Assembly (NCBI GenBank): GCA_947427285.1 | Contig: CANEHE010000007.1 | Location: forward strand, 1 to 64,000 | Length of the DNA: 64,000 bases | Direction: 5' to 3' | From: an uncultured Porphyromonadaceae bacterium | GTDB taxonomy: Bacteria; Bacteroidota; Bacteroidia; Bacteroidales; Muribaculaceae | Shown: piece after piece, positions 7,792-16,853 of the stretch | How the letters are laid out: each line of letters starts with the position of its first letter | How positions within the stretch are numbered: position 1 is the stretch's first letter | The notes under the pieces: model-generated | Databases searched by the model: none | Seen by the model: the letters and a program-made list of their open reading frames with translations, nothing else | What the model was told of the DNA's origin: nothing | Program-made: the position numbers and the translations under genes

Positions 7792-9851
7792 ATCTCCGTT
7801 TTTATACCCATATAATGATCATGTAGAAACTCCTGTGAGCGAAATCTTTCTGAGGAACGTCCTTGCGAACGACGATTCTCCCCCGAACCGTCCACGATAA
7901 AAGCATTTGTATTGTCGGCCAGCCCGGCCTCTACTGTGGCTATCACATCATCTTTTATATTCGGATCGTCGACAGGTGTCACTACCTCCACCCTATGGTC
8001 GAGATTGCGGGGCATCCAGTCCGCCGATCCCAGAAAAACTCGCTTTTTTCCTTTAGCACAAAACACGAACAAACGGGCATGCTCAAGATAACGGTCGATA
8101 ATACCGTCTGCCCGAAGATGGGAAGAGAAGTCTGTGTCTTTTGTCACCACCGAGCAATTGCCCCGCACACACAGACTCACCTCCACACCTGCCCGCGCCG
8201 CCTCATAAAGTTTGCATACCATCTCCTCGTCAGTGATATGGTTGATCTTTATCTTTATCCAGGCTTCTCGCCCATGTTTGGCTTCACGTATCTCATTGTC
8301 GATAAGCTGGATGAATTTATCGCGCATCTCATTCGGACTCACCAGCAGACTCCGGAATCTCACCGGTCGATATGGTTTTCGGATAAAGTCGAAAACAGCG
8401 TCCACATCCCTGACAATATCCGGACGGGAAGTCATCAGAAAATAATCGGTATAAGTTCTGGCATTTCCCTCATGGAAATTGCCGGTCCCGACCAGACATA
8501 TATCACGACGCTTCTTCATCCCTATATGGATGATCTTCGAATGCACCTTAAGACCATCCACACCAAAAATGACATTTATCCCCGCATCCTGCATCTTCTT
8601 GCTCCACGATATATTACTGCTCTCATCGAAACGTGCCAACAATTCAACAACAGCCGTAACCTTTTTTCCATTACGGGCTGCACATATCAGAGCCTCGACA
8701 ATTCTGGAATCACGGGCCACTCTATATAGGGTTATCTTTATACTCTTGACCGTCCTTGACACAGCCGCCTCCTGCAACAGCCGCACCACATAGTCGAAAG
8801 TCTGGTACGGAACCTGCACGAATCGATCTCGTTTCTCCACAAGCTCCAGAAGGCTGTCGCGCCCCTTGAGTTCAACCGGAACAACCGGTGCCCATACGGG
8901 CCATCTGAGATCATAGCGTCCCAAAGTAGGGAAACTCATAAAATCCTTATGATTGTGATACCGTCCTGAAGGCTTTACAGTATCAAGTCGGTCGAGTTTG
9001 AGCTTTTTCATCAGCTCTTTCAATAGATGCCGCGGCATTGTGGCATCATATATAACCCGCAAGGCTGCTCCCTTTTTCCGGTTTTTTACAGCCTGGGATA
9101 TTTTCTGCAACGTACCCATCCGGAGATCATTGTCAATCTCCATCTCGGCATCTTTGGTAAATTTGAATGAATAGGCATCAAAACTTTCAAATCCCATACC
9201 GGTAAATATCATCGGCAATGCGAAACGTATAAGATCATCGAGATACATCACACATTTATCATTACCATTGTCCGGGAGCACTATATAACGTCCGCAACGG
9301 TCCGCCGGAAGAGGAATAAGAGCATAATTCTCATTACCGGAGGATGTACGCATCACTACAGCAAGATGGATCCGGTCATCATTTTCCCTTGAAAGCTCTT
9401 TTATATTGTCGATCCATACAGGCGATACAAATCCGCTCACCTTGGTACGGAACCAGCATCTGACAAAATGCTGCTGCTCTTCCGACAGCTGGGATTCATT
9501 CACCATACGTATCCCTTCACGCTGTAAGGCATCGACAAGATCCGAAAGAGTCTTTTCGTATTCCTTGGAATACTTTGCATCAAGATCCGTCAGACGGGAA
9601 TAGAGATCTCTGGCTTTATTCCGCTGGAAAACAAACGCACTTCCTGATGTCTCAGCTATCCGAGACAATGTGGCCATACGCACACGGAAAAATTCGTCAA
9701 GATTGTTGCTGTAGATACCCATATATGCGAGACGCTCAAGAAGAGGCACGTCGGGACGCCCCGCTTCCGTAAGAATACGTCGGTTGAAATACATCCAACT
9801 GATGTCACGGTCAATATATGGAGCTTTTTCGATTACTTTGTTGTGGGGCAT
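7788..9851 (-). CDS. ppk1: Polyphosphate kinase 1
   Basis: Reversibly polymerises the gamma-phosphate of ATP into polyphosphate. From ATG 9851 it has 687 residues. The N-terminal domain begins YIDRDISWMYFNRRIL and includes YSNNLDEFFRVRM. The phospholipase-D-like catalytic halves contain ITLYRVARDSRIVEAL and the catalytic histidine in GLKVHSKIIHIG (His at about 437, close to E. coli His435), then GTGNFHEGNARTYTD. The frame is open to 9908, but the family normally starts a few residues before YIDRDISW, favouring MPHNKVI at 9851. It is translationally coupled to the ppx-like gene. A 27-bp inverted repeat lies about 60 bp upstream. Confidence 0.96.
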   Translation of the reverse strand: MPHNKVIEKAPYIDRDISWMYFNRRILTEAGRPDVPLLERLAYMGIYSNNLDEFFRVRMATLSRIAETSGSAFVFQRNKARDLYSRLTDLDAKYSKEYEKTLSDLVDALQREGIRMVNESQLSEEQQHFVRCWFRTKVSGFVSPVWIDNIKELSRENDDRIHLAVVMRTSSGNENYALIPLPADRCGRYIVLPDNGNDKCVMYLDDLIRFALPMIFTGMGFESFDAYSFKFTKDAEMEIDNDLRMGTLQKISQAVKNRKKGAALRVIYDATMPRHLLKELMKKLKLDRLDTVKPSGRYHNHKDFMSFPTLGRYDLRWPVWAPVVPVELKGRDSLLELVEKRDRFVQVPYQTFDYVVRLLQEAAVSRTVKSIKITLYRVARDSRIVEALICAARNGKKVTAVVELLARFDESSNISWSKKMQDAGINVIFGVDGLKVHSKIIHIGMKKRRDICLVGTGNFHEGNARTYTDYFLMTSRPDIVRDVDAVFDFIRKPYRPVRFRSLLVSPNEMRDKFIQLIDNEIREAKHGREAWIKIKINHITDEEMVCKLYEAARAGVEVSLCVRGNCSVVTKDTDFSSHLRADGIIDRYLEHARLFVFCAKGKKRVFLGSADWMPRNLDHRVEVVTPVDDPNIKDDVIATVEAGLADNTNAFIVDGSGENRRSQGRSSERFRSQEFLHDHYMGIKTEI

Positions 9852-9912
9852 GGAAATATCTGTTATTACAAAAGCGTATGTGAATCTGCTTCTATTACAA
9901 ACAACCACGCCA

Positions 9913-9972
9913 TTTGTTCAATTCGCCCACCTGACACGTTTGACTACGTGTCAGGTGGGCGAATTGAACAAA
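9913..9972. repeat. 27-bp perfect inverted repeat with 6-nt loop
   Basis: Arms 9913-9939 and 9946-9972 are exact reverse complements around TTGACT. The core is TTCGCCCACCTGACACGT paired with its complement. It fills most of the gap between the pspC-like gene and ppk1, both on the minus strand. The stem is much longer than a usual intrinsic terminator and has no T-tract on either side. Confidence 0.9.
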
Positions 9973-9986
9973 CCTTACAACACTAT

Positions 9987-11174
9987 TCAGACAACATCCA
10001 GATGCTCTTGAGGCAATGTGGCTACAACCGTATCACGCACTACAACCCTCTCACTCGGAAATATCCTTTCATCCGAAGACTCTTCATTGATGGAAATAAG
10101 CATTCCTGTACATATTCCAGCCATCAGGAATCCGATTACCCATGCAGTCGTCAAAGCTATTTTCCATCCACGAACCATCGGACGACGCTGTCTGTTGGAA
10201 CTCCTCAACAAAAACCACAACAGCGCGAAGAGAGGTATTCCTATCGCCAGAATATAACCGATGGAACAAAGTAGTGCCGGAATGACAATTCTTGTCTTTT
10301 CCACAAGATCCGGATTAAGATCGAAACTATATGGCATAAGGAATACAACCAGAGCAATAATGCAACCAAACATACCAAGACCGAAAGCAAACAGAATAGC
10401 ACAACACAAAATAATACATATCACAAGAAGTACTCTGCCGATAAAGCCGAATATCCGTGCCAGTCCATCTGCGAAAGCCTTGCCTGGCGTCACAGCTGTC
10501 TGCGGAGACTGAAAAGATCCTATCGAATTATTCACCTGATTGCGCACCTGACGAAAGGAATCCGTTACAGTACGCCCGATATTCTCAATGGTCGGCGACT
10601 CACCTTTCATCTCCATGACCTGCAGAGGGGTTCTTGCCTCCGGCACTACAATCCACATAATGATATATACCACACAGATTGTGGAAAAAGAAGCAAAGGC
10701 CAAAGCCACAGCCACAAGTCTGACCCAAGTGGCATCCACTCCCAGATAATTGGCCAGTCCGGAACATACACCTCCGATCATTCTATTGAAAGGATTGCGG
10801 AAAAGACGGCGACGGCCTTTCGGAATATACGGAGGTGGAATTGCGGTTTCTGTCGTTCCCGGCTCTATGTGTATGTTTTCTCCAGTACCGTTTTCTTCCA
10901 CGACCATTTCATCATCGACAATCTCTTCAGGACGTCCCATACGGGCTATGATAGACTCCACATGTTCCAGACTCACCACACACGATCCACCCTCGGTGGC
11001 CTCCATCAGAAGTTCGGCGATACGCTGCTCAATGTCGGCTGAAAGCTCTGCGCAATCCGGATTGGTGGCAAATGCATTGTGTAGAGTGTCAAGATAATCC
11101 TTAAGCAACTCATACGCATTGTCATCGACAGTAAAAACAAAGCCGCTTATATTTATATTGAAAGTCTTGTTCAT
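9987..11174 (-). CDS. PspC domain-containing membrane protein
   Basis: A protein of 395 residues. Residues 1-95 form a soluble domain (NINISGFVFTVDDNAYELL, acidic AELSADIEQRIAELL). A PspC domain follows at about 123-180 (NRMIGGVCSGLANYLGVD plus a membrane helix ending VVPEA), then several further hydrophobic segments around 235-345. PspC proteins belong to envelope stress responses; in Bacteroidota they often sit behind a PadR regulator, as here. The ATG overlaps the padR stop (11171-11174), indicating coupling. Its role beyond the membrane location is unknown. Confidence 0.88.
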   Translation of the reverse strand: MNKTFNINISGFVFTVDDNAYELLKDYLDTLHNAFATNPDCAELSADIEQRIAELLMEATEGGSCVVSLEHVESIIARMGRPEEIVDDEMVVEENGTGENIHIEPGTTETAIPPPYIPKGRRRLFRNPFNRMIGGVCSGLANYLGVDATWVRLVAVALAFASFSTICVVYIIMWIVVPEARTPLQVMEMKGESPTIENIGRTVTDSFRQVRNQVNNSIGSFQSPQTAVTPGKAFADGLARIFGFIGRVLLVICIILCCAILFAFGLGMFGCIIALVVFLMPYSFDLNPDLVEKTRIVIPALLCSIGYILAIGIPLFALLWFLLRSSNRQRRPMVRGWKIALTTAWVIGFLMAGICTGMLISINEESSDERIFPSERVVVRDTVVATLPQEHLDVV

Positions 11175-11530
11175 TTTTGATTGACAGATTTACTTCCGAC
11201 TTCCCGGAAATGATTTACAGTATTGTTGATCTCATCCCATGCGGCACTCATCGCGCCAAGCACCTCAAGTCCATAAGGAGTGATGAAATAGTATTTGCGC
11301 GGAGGTCCTTTTTTCGACTCCTCCCACTCATACGACAATTTATCCTCCTTTCTAAGTCGGTTGAGGAGTGTATAAAGCGTACCTTCCACCACAATCATAT
11401 CAGCATCCCTGAGAGCGTCAATGATATCGGAAGGATATGCCCTACGGCCTGCAAGAAACAGAAGAATGCAGTATTCAAGCATACCTTTCCGCATCTGGGC
11501 CTTGATATTGTTTATACTTGTATCGTTCAT
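11171..11530 (-). CDS. PadR family transcriptional regulator
   Basis: A winged-helix repressor-type protein of 119 residues. The PadR domain is recognised by KGMLEYCILLFLAGRRAYPSD, VEGTLYTLLNRLRKEDKLSY and PPRKYYFITPYGLEVL. It precedes and overlaps the pspC-like gene and follows the TonB receptor gene on the same strand. The neighbouring receptor promoter carries two GTAC-type imperfect palindromes (14079-14131) that are plausible targets. Hairpins at 11543-11588 separate it from the receptor gene. Confidence 0.93.
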   Translation of the reverse strand: MNDTSINNIKAQMRKGMLEYCILLFLAGRRAYPSDIIDALRDADMIVVEGTLYTLLNRLRKEDKLSYEWEESKKGPPRKYYFITPYGLEVLGAMSAAWDEINNTVNHFREVGSKSVNQK

Positions 11531-11542
11531 TATATTATAACC

Positions 11543-11588
11543 GTTTACACGCCAGTAGGCGTGTAAACGCCCTGTACAGGGCGTTTAC
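11543..11588. repeat. Two overlapping inverted repeats (alternative hairpins)
   Basis: GTTTACACGCC-AGTA-GGCGTGTAAAC (11543-11568) is a perfect 11-bp stem with a 4-nt loop. It shares GTAAAC with a 26-bp perfect palindrome at 11563-11588, which reads GTAAACGCCCTGT followed by its exact reverse complement. The two structures cannot form together in RNA. They occupy the 70-bp gap between the receptor gene and padR. Confidence 0.85.
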
Positions 11589-11600
11589 ATTATTTCTGTT

Positions 11601-13889
11601 TTACATTATGCCCCCCTTGGAAGAACCGCCTGCACTCTTGTCATCGTTGTCGATGTTTGCAGCAGTCTTCTTGACATTGCTCTGAAGATTTCCGAAGTTC
11701 CAGGAAACCGACACGCCTACGCTCCAGGAGCGGGACTCGTTGACAGAATAACTGCGAGTGGATTCCGTATGGCTCCTCATTATGAATCTGCGATTCTCGG
11801 TCAAGAAATTGGAAGCCCTTGCGCTAATCGTCAAAGCATCATTCTTCAAGAAAGAACGGGAAAATCCTATACCATAGTAATACCATCCGTTACTGCGCAT
11901 GTTCAGCGAGATCCAACCGAAATCCTTGCCTCCGTATGCATTGAATTTCACTTTTCCAGGCATCGTATAGTCGAAACTGCCCCCGAAACTGCCGGTCCAC
12001 CCAGAAGCACGCAGCCTTTCTGACGCATTCTCGGCATGTCCGAAACGCGGGTTGGGAGAATTTAAATCTTTATACTGTACACGTCCATTAAGCGTCAGAC
12101 GCATCTTATTGGATATATTATAATTGAAAAATCCGGAAAGCGTTGTAGATCGGTTCTTGCCGAGATTTGCACGAGTGGAGTATATGACATCGTCAACCAC
12201 ATAATCATACTCACTGATGGCATTGTCAATCTGGGAATACTCAAGACTTACGTTTCCACCGAAAATACGACCGAAATTAGTATAGGTCAAAGTAATCTTA
12301 TTACTCCGCTCACTGGTGAGATCCGGATTACCCATCTGTACCATATTGTCAGTGATCCGGAGCTGGAAAGGATTGACCTGACTGAGAGAAGGACGCGATA
12401 TACGCATCTGATATGCAAGACGCAGACTATGAGCCGGAGCAAATAAATAGGAAACGGCGGCATTAGGCACCACATCATTCAACCGGGTAGAAAAATCCGG
12501 CGTCTCCCCCTTACGGAAATCAATCCCCATACGCGTATACTCATAGCGCAAACCACCTTTGACACTGTATCTACCGAATGTTCCTGTGTATGAGGCATAA
12601 GCGGCTGCCACATCCTGAAACTGATTCATATCCACGACAGACGCCTGATCGATCTTCATATCATCTTCCCGGTCGCCATTGTGTTCGTTGCCGAGTCCGT
12701 CATTACGTCGGATCACACCCTTCAGACCTGCTTCCACAAGATGTTTGTCTCCGTCCAGAGGAAGGGCATAGTCAATCTGGGCGGTATGCTCATGATTGGT
12801 GTTGTCGGAAAACAGTGAATTAAACTCAGGAGCTTCAAAATCGATCATCTCGGTATATCGCCGTCCCAGTTTGAGTTCGGTCTGCTTCTGGCTGTAAAGA
12901 TAAGAAAGGATGAGATGATGGCCCTGCCGACGAAAAGTGTGCTGGTATGAGGCACCTGCCGAGAATCCGAATTCAAGAAGCGAACCTCCGGTAGCCTTCT
13001 GTCGATAAGATGACAACAGATTCCATTCAGGATCAAGCATGCGCACATATTGATCAAATCTTTCTATCCCGGCCTTCATGTGACGGATGTTGAAATTGAC
13101 AGTAAAAAGATTGAGTGTATCCGGCTCCCATGACAAGTCCAATCCTCCGCCATAATAATCGTATGAGAATTTTTGATCCGCTTCCTGAAGATTGAACCGT
13201 GCCACGGGATTGTCGATGTATTCAGTTGTTGAACGGCTTACCTGATTCTGGGGATGAATGTGATTGTCTGCAAACTCAATATGTGCGCTTCCGGTCACAT
13301 TCCGGTATTTTGCCCGAGCGTATGCACCGGCATTGACATCTTCCGAAGACACACCGACCGATACAGAACCGGCATACCCGTCAATTCTCTGTCGGCGGAC
13401 GGTGATGAAATTCAGTATTCCGGCTGTGCCTTCGGCATCGAACTTCGCCCCCGGTTCATTGATCACCTCTATCTTGACAATCGAAGAAGCAGGCATCGCC
13501 TTGAGAATTTTTCCGGGATCGGACGAAAGCATCTGATCCTCCTTGCCATTGACATAGATCTTGAAATTACTCTGACCGTTGACCTGAATCTTATCCTGGC
13601 CGTCCACAGTGACAGAAGGCACTTTACGCAGCATGTCGAGCACATTGGATGTTTTTGACGTCGGATCTTCATCGACATTGTAACTTACCTTTTCACCATT
13701 GGCCTGAACAATGGGCTTGGCTGCGGAAACAACCACCTCATCCAGTTCCTCTATGGTAGGTACCTGCGCCAAAGAATCTGGAATTTCTGTAGTGGATTGA
13801 GCGGAAGCGGATATGGCAAGCAACATTCCGCCGGCCATCAAGGGGATCCGAATAGTGGAGAAAGAGGGGACATTGTAGAAAGTTTTCAT
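11601..13889 (-). CDS. TonB-dependent receptor / outer-membrane beta-barrel family protein
   Basis: An outer-membrane protein of 762 residues. It has a signal peptide ending ISASAQ, then a short linker straight into a plug domain (ELDEVVVSAAKPIVQ, VLDMLRKVPSVTVDG, YVNGKEDQML, IEVINEPGAKFDAEGTAG) and an aromatic-rich barrel. It lacks the carboxypeptidase regulatory-like domain usual before such plugs in this phylum. The C-terminus (KKTAANIDNDDKSAGGSSKGGIM) runs past the last barrel strand as a polar tail. The substrate is unknown. Its promoter (TTG 14092-14094, TAACTTTG 14071-14064) gives a leader of about 165 nt containing an inverted repeat. padR and the pspC-like gene follow, so it may be the main target of that PadR. 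Confidence 0.88.
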   Translation of the reverse strand: MKTFYNVPSFSTIRIPLMAGGMLLAISASAQSTTEIPDSLAQVPTIEELDEVVVSAAKPIVQANGEKVSYNVDEDPTSKTSNVLDMLRKVPSVTVDGQDKIQVNGQSNFKIYVNGKEDQMLSSDPGKILKAMPASSIVKIEVINEPGAKFDAEGTAGILNFITVRRQRIDGYAGSVSVGVSSEDVNAGAYARAKYRNVTGSAHIEFADNHIHPQNQVSRSTTEYIDNPVARFNLQEADQKFSYDYYGGGLDLSWEPDTLNLFTVNFNIRHMKAGIERFDQYVRMLDPEWNLLSSYRQKATGGSLLEFGFSAGASYQHTFRRQGHHLILSYLYSQKQTELKLGRRYTEMIDFEAPEFNSLFSDNTNHEHTAQIDYALPLDGDKHLVEAGLKGVIRRNDGLGNEHNGDREDDMKIDQASVVDMNQFQDVAAAYASYTGTFGRYSVKGGLRYEYTRMGIDFRKGETPDFSTRLNDVVPNAAVSYLFAPAHSLRLAYQMRISRPSLSQVNPFQLRITDNMVQMGNPDLTSERSNKITLTYTNFGRIFGGNVSLEYSQIDNAISEYDYVVDDVIYSTRANLGKNRSTTLSGFFNYNISNKMRLTLNGRVQYKDLNSPNPRFGHAENASERLRASGWTGSFGGSFDYTMPGKVKFNAYGGKDFGWISLNMRSNGWYYYGIGFSRSFLKNDALTISARASNFLTENRRFIMRSHTESTRSYSVNESRSWSVGVSVSWNFGNLQSNVKKTAANIDNDDKSAGGSSKGGIM

Positions 13890-13907
13890 GTTGTTTTGTT
13901 TCTTGGA

Positions 13908-13974
13908 ACGGAACTTTATCCTGACATCATGTCAGACAGTCTGTTTGATGCTTTGAAGCAGAATAAAGTTCCGT
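13908..13974 (-). promoter_or_regulatory. Structured leader of the TonB receptor mRNA
   Basis: Arms 13908-13923 and 13959-13974 (ACGGAACTTTATCCTG on +) pair with one mismatch across 16 positions. A smaller palindrome CTGACAT-C-ATGTCAG lies at 13921-13935. The structure is within the predicted 5' leader and ends about 19 nt before the start codon, so it could act on translation or RNA stability. It matches no riboswitch I know. Confidence 0.55.
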
Positions 13975-14063
13975 GTCCGATTCTGTTTTTCGTTTTGTTT
14001 TGGCGGTGTCCGCTCTCCGTCTCCTATCCGCACAGATGGCAACCGGATTGCTTAACCACGGTG

Positions 14064-14094
14064 CAAAGTTAGATATAATTTTAGTACTATGCAA
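14064..14094 (-). promoter_or_regulatory. Promoter of the TonB receptor gene (-7 TAACTTTG, -33 TTG)
   Basis: The minus strand carries TTG at 14094-14092 and TAACTTTG at 14071-14064 with a 20-nt spacer, a good Bacteroidota promoter. The first operator-like copy (14079-14097) covers the -33 element. Confidence 0.7.
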
Positions 14095-14131
14095 TACACA
14101 CTACTAAAATTATTTTAGTACCACGTGATAC
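14079..14131. promoter_or_regulatory. Two direct operator-like repeats over the receptor promoter
   Basis: TTTTAGTACTATGCAATAC (14079-14097) and TTTTAGTACCACGTGATAC (14113-14131) match at 15 of 19 positions, 34 bp apart (about three helical turns). Each holds an imperfect palindrome of the form GTAC-N6-ATAC. They overlap or lie just upstream of the -33 box, as expected for a dimeric regulator; the adjacent PadR is the natural candidate. Confidence 0.6.
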
Positions 14132-14211
14132 GCATATACAAAATCAACCCCCAACCTATTGAAAATCAGGGGTAAAAACGATACAAACTTTTTTAAGAAA
14201 TTGTCTAAATG

Positions 14212-14703
14212 TTAGAACACATATCCTAATCCTATGCTGAAAAAACCGCCTCCTGTATCTTTCATCAGGGAATATTTGCCTTGCACCGTCATCTTAAGCT
14301 GGAAGGTCAGATACAGATCAAAACCTCCGCCGAAGTCAAGACCTCCGCGGCTCATGGAGTCATGATTTTTGAATCCCCAATTGTTGAATGTGACACCGGC
14401 AAGAGGATATAGTTTGAATGCTTTCGCCACACGAAATGGGAAATGCATGTCTATCGATGCGCCAAATCCGGACTTCCCGTTGTTACGGAACACATAACCT
14501 ACTTCGGGAGATATCCGAACATGCTCCGCAAAAGAATATTGGAAATAGACCGTGGCATAACCTCCGGTATTATAAGTGGCAAAGCCTCCGGACACTCCCA
14601 GAGTCTTCTCTCCCCGGTGGGCGTATGATGACTGGGATGTCAGAATCAACGCAGTAAGAAACGTCGAAACCAGAAGCAGTCGGTACAATGTTTTTTTAGT
14701 CAT
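14212..14703 (-). CDS. Small outer-membrane beta-barrel protein, function unknown
   Basis: A protein of 163 residues from ATG 14703 (MTKKTLYRLLLVSTFL). A signal peptide ends near SSYAH, followed by alternating hydrophobic/aromatic strands (GYATVYFQYSF, VRISPEVGYVF, LYPLAGVTFN, GGGFDLYLTF) and a terminal strand ending in Phe (FFSIGLGYVF). This pattern fits an eight-stranded OmpA/OmpX-like barrel. An in-frame ATG at 14763 would place 20 residues ahead of the signal peptide and is less likely. It is divergent from nadE. No specific function can be assigned. Confidence 0.75.
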   Translation of the reverse strand: MTKKTLYRLLLVSTFLTALILTSQSSYAHRGEKTLGVSGGFATYNTGGYATVYFQYSFAEHVRISPEVGYVFRNNGKSGFGASIDMHFPFRVAKAFKLYPLAGVTFNNWGFKNHDSMSRGGLDFGGGFDLYLTFQLKMTVQGKYSLMKDTGGGFFSIGLGYVF

Positions 14704-14762
14704 ATATGTCAGGTGTGGAATCAAGAGACGCATAAGGCGACCTTCATTATAACGGGAAAACA

Positions 14763-14794
14763 TTGTAATAGTATAAAAGGTTTTTGTAACTTTG
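14763..14794 (+). promoter_or_regulatory. nadE promoter (TTG / TAACTTTG)
   Basis: TTG at 14763-14765 and TAACTTTG at 14787-14794 are 21 nt apart. Transcription would begin near 14801, downstream of the first in-frame start (14713), so ATG 14857 is the start. Confidence 0.7.
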
Positions 14795-14856
14795 TCCTCC
14801 CAACATTTTTTCTCTTCTCCAGACCACTCTTCCCTCCCAATAGAACATATTATTCC

Positions 14857-16818
14857 ATGTCTGAATCAAAATATCTACGCATCGCGGCAGCTTCGGCAAC
14901 TGTTCGGGTAGCAGATGTCAGCACAAACGTCGAATCACTGAGAAAAATTCTCGCCGAGGCAGCATCAGCCAGAGTAAACCTGATTGTCACTCAAGAACTC
15001 GGAATCACGGCCTACACATGCGCCGACCTCTTCCGTTCTTCTGCTCTTCTGGAAGCCGCGGAAAAAGGGTGTCTGACTCTCGCACAGGCAACTGCCGGCA
15101 CCGGAGTCACAATGGTGTTCGGAGCACCTCTGCGTATTGCAGGCCGTTTATTCAACTGTGCGATAGTGGCTTCTGAAGGTGAGATCCGGGGCATCGTACC
15201 CAAAAGCCACCTCCCTGCATACAATGAATTCTACGAACGTCGCTGGTTCGCCGCAGCAGACGACGCTCCCGCCACAATTACCGAAACTGAAATCAACGGA
15301 AAGACCTACCCGTTCGGTAGAGATCTCCTCTTCCGGACAGGCAATGCTCTTGTGGCAGTGGAAATATGCGAAGATCTATGGGTACCGGTGTCTCCGGGGG
15401 CAATCGCATCCAGAGCCGGAGCGACAGTGACGGTCAACCTGTCGGCAAGTCCTGAACTGATAGGCAAACGCGAATATCTGCGATCACTTGTCAAAGGGCA
15501 GAGTGCCCGATGCCGCTGCGCTTATGTATACGCATCCGCCGGACATGGTGAATCTTCCACCGATCTGGTTTTCTCCGGAGAAACATTGATCGCGGAAGAC
15601 GGACATATATTGGCCAAAGGGAAACCATTCGGTCATCACCGTAATATCATAGTAGCCGATGCCGACATTGAAAAACTTGAGGATGACCGCAGATATTTCC
15701 AGACATTCACCGGACCGGCAGACGACATCCCTCCATATCGCATAATAAACTGCGGAGAAACTGTCCAGCCGGAAGTCGCCTCTCAACTTATTCGATATAT
15801 AGATCCCGCTCCCTTTGTACCTTCCGACAACGACACCCTACAATCCAGATGCGACGAAATCCTTGATATCCAGACTGCCGGTCTTGTACAACGTCTTGAA
15901 TCAACAGGATGTCGGTCCCTCACTGTCGGAATTTCCGGCGGTCTCGATTCCACTCTCGCGCTTCTTGTGGCAGTCAGGGCATTCGACACACTCGGTCTTG
16001 ACCGCAAAGGGATCCATGCCATCACAATGCCAGGTTTCGGCACCACCGGACGCACACATACCAACGCGACAGACCTCATGCGTCTGCTCGGAGTGGACAG
16101 CATTGAGATTCCGATAGGCGACGCCGTGTCTCTACACTTCACCGACATCGGCCATGATCCGGAAGTGCACGACATCACATACGAAAACTGTCAGGCACGT
16201 GAACGCACCCAGATTCTGATGGACTATGCCAACAAGATCGGGGGAATGGTACTCGGCACCGGCGACCTCTCCGAACTGGCATTGGGATGGTGCACCTACA
16301 ACGGCGACCAGATGTCGATGTACGGGGTCAACGCATCCGTACCAAAGACTCTTGTCCGCTATCTTGTGAGCCACTATGCCCGGGAATGCGGAAATACGGA
16401 GCTTGAAAAATCGCTGCTTGACATTGCAGACACCCCTATCAGTCCAGAACTTATTCCTGCCAGCCCGGACGGACAGATCGCCCAGAAAACAGAAGACCTT
16501 GTCGGACCATACGAACTGCACGACTTTTTCATTTACCATACTCTCCGTTCGGCATTCGGCCCGCGTAAGATATATTGGCTTGCAGTAAAAGCCTTCAAAG
16601 GCAAATTTGAACCCGATATAATCCGACATTGGCTACGCATTTTCATCCGTCGTTTCTTCGCTCAACAGTTCAAACGCTCATGTATGCCCGACGGTCCCAA
16701 AGTCGGCAGTGTCTGTCTGTCACCACGTGGCGACTGGAGAATGCCCTCCGACGCCTCTGCGGCAATTTGGCTGGCTGAAATAGACAATTTACCTGCCCGC
16801 ACATCTTTGCCACTTTAG
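14857..16818 (+). CDS. nadE: Glutamine-dependent NAD(+) synthetase
   Basis: Amidates nicotinate adenine dinucleotide to NAD+ using glutamine. The 653 residues hold an N-terminal nitrilase-type glutaminase with the Glu-Lys-Cys triad visible (Glu47 in TQELG, Lys116 in VPKSHLP, Cys171 in VEICEDLW) and a C-terminal synthetase with the ATP pyrophosphatase loop SGGLDS at 360-365. Later motifs are [15 protein letters not shown] and the C-terminal [22 protein letters not shown] 14857 is preferred over the longer frame because the promoter lies at 14763-14794. The -33 box of the next gene sits inside its 3' end. Confidence 0.97.
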   Translation: MSESKYLRIAAASATVRVADVSTNVESLRKILAEAASARVNLIVTQELGITAYTCADLFRSSALLEAAEKGCLTLAQATAGTGVTMVFGAPLRIAGRLFNCAIVASEGEIRGIVPKSHLPAYNEFYERRWFAAADDAPATITETEINGKTYPFGRDLLFRTGNALVAVEICEDLWVPVSPGAIASRAGATVTVNLSASPELIGKREYLRSLVKGQSARCRCAYVYASAGHGESSTDLVFSGETLIAEDGHILAKGKPFGHHRNIIVADADIEKLEDDRRYFQTFTGPADDIPPYRIINCGETVQPEVASQLIRYIDPAPFVPSDNDTLQSRCDEILDIQTAGLVQRLESTGCRSLTVGISGGLDSTLALLVAVRAFDTLGLDRKGIHAITMPGFGTTGRTHTNATDLMRLLGVDSIEIPIGDAVSLHFTDIGHDPEVHDITYENCQARERTQILMDYANKIGGMVLGTGDLSELALGWCTYNGDQMSMYGVNASVPKTLVRYLVSHYARECGNTELEKSLLDIADTPISPELIPASPDGQIAQKTEDLVGPYELHDFFIYHTLRSAFGPRKIYWLAVKAFKGKFEPDIIRHWLRIFIRRFFAQQFKRSCMPDGPKVGSVCLSPRGDWRMPSDASAAIWLAEIDNLPARTSLPL

Positions 16819-16836
16819 GATTTTTTACTAATTTTG
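16806..16836 (+). promoter_or_regulatory. Promoter of the sua5-menE run (TTTG / TAATTTTG)
   Basis: TTTG at 16806-16809 and TAATTTTG at 16829-16836 are separated by 19 nt, close to consensus. ATG 16854 follows 17 nt later, giving a very short leader. Gaps downstream are short through menE, so this could drive about 9.4 kb. Confidence 0.75.
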
Positions 16837-16853
16837 AAGTAAATTTTTATAAT

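Noticed and set aside
7863..8729. Plus-strand open frame of 288 codons
   Set aside because: It is the shadow of ppk1; the minus strand shows all catalytic motifs of polyphosphate kinase.
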